In this document: positions 14,184 to 17,763 of the stretch, one piece after another
Position numbering within the stretch: position 1 is the stretch's first letter
How the letters are laid out: every line of letters starts with the position of its first letter
Source of the DNA: Deltaproteobacteria bacterium
GTDB taxonomy: Bacteria; Desulfobacterota; Desulfobulbia; Desulfobulbales; BM004
Length of the DNA: 17,763 nucleotides
Reading direction: 5' to 3'
Assembly (NCBI GenBank): GCA_020346205.1
Contig: CP070776.1
Span: forward strand, 837,500 to 855,262
Notes under the pieces: generated by a model
What the model was told of the DNA's origin: nothing
Seen by the model: the letters and a program-made list of their open reading frames with translations, nothing else
Databases searched by the model: none
Translations under genes and position numbers: made by a program

Positions 14184-16754
14184 TTAAGATATTTCTAATA
14201 CTTCCTTTAAAACTTTTCCCAACTTGCTTGGTGTAATTGGCTTCTGGATAAAATTAACATCCGGGTCCAGCACCCCATGATGCGCAATAACATCATCTGT
14301 ATATCCGGACATGAAAATAACCTGTATCCCCGGTCTTTCATTCTGGATTGCATTTGCGAGTTCCTGCCCATCCATCTTCGGCATAATAACATCGGTCAGT
14401 AAAAGCTGGATATCGCCCTCATGAGAACGGCTCAATTCAATCGCTTCTTCACCGTTTTCAGCCAGAAGAAGATTATAACCCAATGGCTTCAGATAATTTT
14501 TTATCATCCTGCTGATGGTCTGATCATCTTCTGCCAGCAGAATGGTTTCCTTGCCTTCAGGTATTCCTGCTTCTACTATACCTGCATCATAAGTTACTTC
14601 AGTTTCTGAAGCCGGAAAAAATATCTTGAAAGTTGTCCCTTTGCCAAGTTCGCTGTAAACATAAATCTGGCTTTCATGCTGTTTGACAATGCCATAAACA
14701 GTTGCCAATCCCAGGCCGGTTCCCTTGCCGCGCTCTTTTGTAGTAAAAAACGGATCAAAGATCTGCTCTTTCACTTCGTTCGACATACCCATTCCAGTAT
14801 CGCTCAGGGCTAACATAACATGTCTTCCAAGTTGGGCACCCGGATGCTGCTCTACATATTCCTTTTCCAATTCAACTTCTGAAGTCTCAATAATAAGGTG
14901 CCCGCCGCCATGCAAAGCATCGCGGGCATTCACCGCCAGGTTCAGAATGATCTGCTCAATCTGGCCAGAGTCAGCCGTTATATTGCTTATATCCTGGGCC
15001 AGGTTAAGTTCGAGTTGAATTTTCTCACCTATAAGCCTGGTAAGCATTTTTGCCATACCCTCAATTACCTTATTCAGGTCTACCGGCTGCATTTTTAATA
15101 CCTGCTTACGGCTGAATGCCAGGAGCTGACCGGTCAATACAGCGGCCTTTTCTCCGGACTCCTTGATTGTCTCAACGTCCTGATAGGCTTCACTGTCTTC
15201 CGGCAGGTCATTCAAGACTAGTTCACTGTAGCCAATAATTGCTGAAAGGATATTGTTGAAATCATGGGCAATGCCTCCGGCTAACCTCCCCACGGTTTCC
15301 ATTTTCTGCATTTGGATCAACTGGGCCTGTAGTTTGTCGTGCTGTTCTTCGGCTTTTCTTTTGTCAGTAATATCCCGAACCACATGGACTACACCCATGA
15401 GATTTTTGTCTTCATCAAAACGAGGCAGTGCTTTGATCTCCAGGTACTTTTCAAGGTTGGGTTCAAATATTTCTGTTGTTGATTCGATCCCGGTCTGTGC
15501 TGTCTGGCAACTGGGGCATTTTTCAGGTGGCTCTTCTGATCCATGGTATGACCTGAAGCACTTCTGTCCAAGAATTCTTTGCAATGAAATACCCAGCATC
15601 TCCTCTGCAGCCCTGTTGGCCCGGATTATATTAAAATCCCTGTCATGGATCGTAATTGCTTCATTAATGGTATCAAATGTCTCTTCCCATTCCTGTTTTG
15701 CATTGGCTATCTGTTCGAGCATCTGATTCCGCTGTGAAATATCCCTTATCATAGCGGTAAGTACTGAACTGTCTTTTTCTCCTGAAACTGAAAGGGATAC
15801 TTCCAGGGGTATTTTTCCGCCATTCTTATGCAACCCGATAATTTCAAAACTCTTCCCTGCAACAGAGCAAACACCTGTGTCACTAAAATGCTTAAGTTCT
15901 ACAACAAAGTCACTTTTTTCATCATGTTCAAAAAGTTCTGCAAAAGATAAATTCCTTGCTTCATCAGCTTCATATCCGAAAATATCTTCAGCAGCCTGAT
16001 TAATAAGAAAAATCCTCCCGCTCCTGTCAGCTGATACGATGCCGTCCGGGGCTGAATGGATAAGGCTTCGGAAGCGCTCTTCAGATAACCTTATTTCTGT
16101 ACCCTGCTTGTCTATCTGACGTGATGCTCCCCAGATAAGTCCAAATAAAACCAGGTAAAGTAAAAATGTACCAGTTGCTGTCGTACCCCAGACGATACGA
16201 TTATGACGGTTAATATCTGCAAGTAGTTTATCAACATTCATGTAAGCTTCAAAAACCAGACTTACTTCATCCTGTGGACTCCTGCGCACAGGAATGTACA
16301 GTTCCATTACCTGGTGGGCTGCAGTTGCATAGGCATATTTTTCGTTTAAATGGTGACCGGTGGAAATTTCAGAGATAAGCTCTCCCTCATAAACATGAAC
16401 GAGTTCATGATGGCCGGGGCTTTGCTCTCCCACCTCATCTTCATCAGTTGCCCAGACAATAGTGTAGTCTCTGTTCCATATCTTTATCCGCATAACATCA
16501 GGCCCAAGATTAAGTCCTTCAATCTGCCGCGATAACTTTTGGTATTCCTGCCCAGTTTTTGGGATGGAAAAATTTTCGATATCAACTTTGTTGTTTATCT
16601 CATAGATAAGAAAATCAGCTGCAACCTCATTAGCCCTGTGCATCATGTTCTGGTGCATTGCAGAAGTAATGATTTTGCCAAGGGCAAAACCAAACAAGGT
16701 CAAAGCCACAAGTAACAGTAAGGAAAATTTTTTGATAAGGGACAGTCGGCGCAT
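14184..16754 (-). CDS. Hybrid sensor histidine kinase (periplasmic sensor-PAS-PAS-HisKA-HATPase-REC)
   Basis: An 856-residue membrane kinase. TM1 is about 10-30 and TM2 about 187-209, enclosing a periplasmic sensor (about 31-186). PAS1 is about 225-340 ([18 protein letters not shown]), PAS2 about 355-465. PAS2 carries cysteines C399, C413 and C416 in a KCF...KCPSC pattern that may hold a metal or Fe-S cluster. HisKA has the phospho-acceptor H497 in GGIAHDFNN; the ATPase has N609, DTGMG (652-656) and GKGTGLGL (677-684). The C-terminal receiver (about 737-852) has D788 and K838. The ATG at 16754 has no strong ribosome binding site. It probably signals to its own receiver and to the neighbouring single-domain regulator. 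The stimulus is unknown; the HDFNN-type kinase core is common in Desulfobacterota. Confidence 0.95.
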   Translation of the reverse strand: MRRLSLIKKFSLLLLVALTLFGFALGKIITSAMHQNMMHRANEVAADFLIYEINNKVDIENFSIPKTGQEYQKLSRQIEGLNLGPDVMRIKIWNRDYTIVWATDEDEVGEQSPGHHELVHVYEGELISEISTGHHLNEKYAYATAAHQVMELYIPVRRSPQDEVSLVFEAYMNVDKLLADINRHNRIVWGTTATGTFLLYLVLFGLIWGASRQIDKQGTEIRLSEERFRSLIHSAPDGIVSADRSGRIFLINQAAEDIFGYEADEARNLSFAELFEHDEKSDFVVELKHFSDTGVCSVAGKSFEIIGLHKNGGKIPLEVSLSVSGEKDSSVLTAMIRDISQRNQMLEQIANAKQEWEETFDTINEAITIHDRDFNIIRANRAAEEMLGISLQRILGQKCFRSYHGSEEPPEKCPSCQTAQTGIESTTEIFEPNLEKYLEIKALPRFDEDKNLMGVVHVVRDITDKRKAEEQHDKLQAQLIQMQKMETVGRLAGGIAHDFNNILSAIIGYSELVLNDLPEDSEAYQDVETIKESGEKAAVLTGQLLAFSRKQVLKMQPVDLNKVIEGMAKMLTRLIGEKIQLELNLAQDISNITADSGQIEQIILNLAVNARDALHGGGHLIIETSEVELEKEYVEQHPGAQLGRHVMLALSDTGMGMSNEVKEQIFDPFFTTKERGKGTGLGLATVYGIVKQHESQIYVYSELGKGTTFKIFFPASETEVTYDAGIVEAGIPEGKETILLAEDDQTISRMIKNYLKPLGYNLLLAENGEEAIELSRSHEGDIQLLLTDVIMPKMDGQELANAIQNERPGIQVIFMSGYTDDVIAHHGVLDPDVNFIQKPITPSKLGKVLKEVLEIS

Positions 16755-17146
16755 GGATTAGGAGAGTATTGAAGTTAGTTTTTTAGTGGGCCGACAAAAA
16801 AATGAGGATTCTTTAAGAAAAGATACCATAATGAAATAGAATCATTTTAGGGCATCTCAATAAAATTTCCGGTAGTCAACTTATTATAAAAATTAAATTA
16901 TTTCAAGAAAAAACTACCACATTGTGGCACAACTCCTGTGCGCTCCTGCTCAAGTATTACTATAAAATTAACACAGTTACTTATTAAACAAATCTTATCC
17001 TCCCATCATATTACTCTCTTCCAGAGAAGAAATTTCATGCACCCCACAAAAAATTGTTGACAGAGCACCAATTAAAATTTATATAAATTAAACTTTTTTA
17101 GGCAACCCTAAAACAATATGAGTCATATTTTAAGGAGAAAAGAACA
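16755..17146. other. AT-rich divergent intergenic region between hybrid kinase and cytochrome c (392 bp)
   Basis: No credible ORF, tRNA or structured RNA. It holds a good plus-strand promoter for the cytochrome gene (17057-17085), a short palindrome CCACATTGTGG (16917-16927), and AT-rich stretches. No convincing minus-strand promoter for the kinase was recognised. Confidence 0.65.
17057..17085 (+). promoter_or_regulatory. Predicted sigma70-type promoter for the diheme cytochrome c
   Basis: TTGACA (17057-17062, 6 of 6) and TATATA (17080-17085, 5 of 6) with a 17-nt spacer, followed by about 55 nt of leader and AAGGAG (17132-17137) placed 9 nt from the ATG at 17147. Confidence 0.65.
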
Positions 17147-17763
17147 ATGAAGTATTATGTAGTTTTGCCGGCAATTTTTCTAACCGTTTTACTTATGGGG
17201 ATCAGCAATGATATTGGATCTGCCGGGGCCAATCAGGACATAACACCTGCACCCTACCAGGATGCAGATATAAAGAACGGGGCACTCTTTTACGACAACT
17301 GGTTAAAGATAACTAATGTAAAAAAAGAAGGAAACCATCCTTTGTATCCCTCCGATGCAAAAAAATCAGGTAAATCAACCTGGCGCTGTAAAGAATGCCA
17401 CGGCTGGGATTACATCGGCAACAAAGGTCGTTACAGCAAAGGATCACACTATACAGGCATAGCAGGAACCTTTCAGGTCAGGGATAAAGCACCTGTATAT
17501 CTTTACAATTCTTTAACCAACAAGGCCACAGCACATGACTTTTCTTCCTACATGTCAACATCCCAAATCTGGGATCTTGTTAAATTCCTGCGGGAAGGCC
17601 AAGCAGCTATAGAACCAGTCATTGATGCCCAGGGTCAGGCAAAAGGCAGAAAAGAGCAGGGAAAGGCTCTTTACGACGCCCAATGTTCTTCCTGTCATGG
17701 CGCTGACGGCAATGAACTGGATTTTAAAGGCAGCAAGGAGGGAATCCAGGGAGTTGGATGGCT
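17147..17763 (+). CDS. Periplasmic diheme-or-more cytochrome c, 3' part outside window
   Basis: The plus frame from the ATG at 17147 stays open for 205 codons to the right edge. Residues 1-27 form a signal peptide (hydrophobic 5-18, cleavage near GSAGA). Two CxxCH haem sites are visible: CKECHG at 81-86 and CSSCHGADG at 180-188. Between them SSYMSTSQIWDLVKFLREG (133-151) looks like the C-terminal helix of the first cytochrome c domain with M136 as a probable axial ligand; the second domain has only begun. The conserved start NGALFYDNWLK and the block after the first haem (GWDYIG, GSHYTGI) suggest a defined cytochrome family, but I cannot name a partner. Periplasmic electron transfer is the safe statement; more haems may follow beyond the edge. 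Confidence 0.9.
   Translation, partial: MKYYVVLPAIFLTVLLMGISNDIGSAGANQDITPAPYQDADIKNGALFYDNWLKITNVKKEGNHPLYPSDAKKSGKSTWRCKECHGWDYIGNKGRYSKGSHYTGIAGTFQVRDKAPVYLYNSLTNKATAHDFSSYMSTSQIWDLVKFLREGQAAIEPVIDAQGQAKGRKEQGKALYDAQCSSCHGADGNELDFKGSKEGIQGVGW

Noticed and set aside
16925..16939. Sigma54-like promoter TGGCAC...CTGT upstream of the cytochrome gene
   Set aside because: The -24 element fits, but the -12 element lacks the required GC, and a much better sigma70-type promoter lies closer to the gene.

Overview
The window looks like a chromosomal stretch from a Gram-negative member of the Desulfobacterota (the former Deltaproteobacteria). The reasons are moderate GC, a short DksA, a TatB/TatC pair, PpsR, a GEMM-I (cyclic di-GMP class) riboswitch, PAS-rich hybrid kinases and a periplasmic multihaem cytochrome c. 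This is inferred from gene content and protein style; no rRNA is present to confirm it. No mobile element, CRISPR array, tRNA or rRNA was found.

Left part (1-4067, all minus strand): housekeeping genes. Reading in the direction of transcription: purA, then rpoZ-dnaJ (overlapping by 4 nt), then dksA-galT (galT runs off the left edge). Middle (4068-5530): a divergent intergenic region with good promoters for purA and, on the plus strand, for tatB-tatC. Then 5664-9296 (minus) is a tight four-gene operon: a membrane protein fusing a heme-copper-oxidase-like bundle to two DUF1858 domains, a NahK-like sugar kinase, a SagB-type nitroreductase, and the PEP-synthase regulator PpsR. Divergent from it (9462-10993, plus) is a translationally coupled nucleoside deaminase and radical SAM/SPASM-like protein.

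Right part (11008-16754, minus): a signalling block. In transcription order it holds a PAS-PAS hybrid histidine kinase, a single-domain CheY-like regulator, then a complete transcription-control unit: a sigma70-type promoter, a GEMM-I aptamer and a strong intrinsic terminator. Below it lie a secreted YfiR-like protein with a His/Met-rich segment and a methyl-accepting chemotaxis protein whose periplasmic domain resembles CHASE8. In the known YfiR-YfiN system a YfiR protein acts through a CHASE8-type periplasmic domain on a diguanylate cyclase; here the output module is a chemoreceptor and the operon itself sits behind a c-di-GMP-class riboswitch. This is the most interesting unit in the window. 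At the right edge (17147 onward, plus) a diheme cytochrome c begins behind its own promoter and is cut off by the window end.
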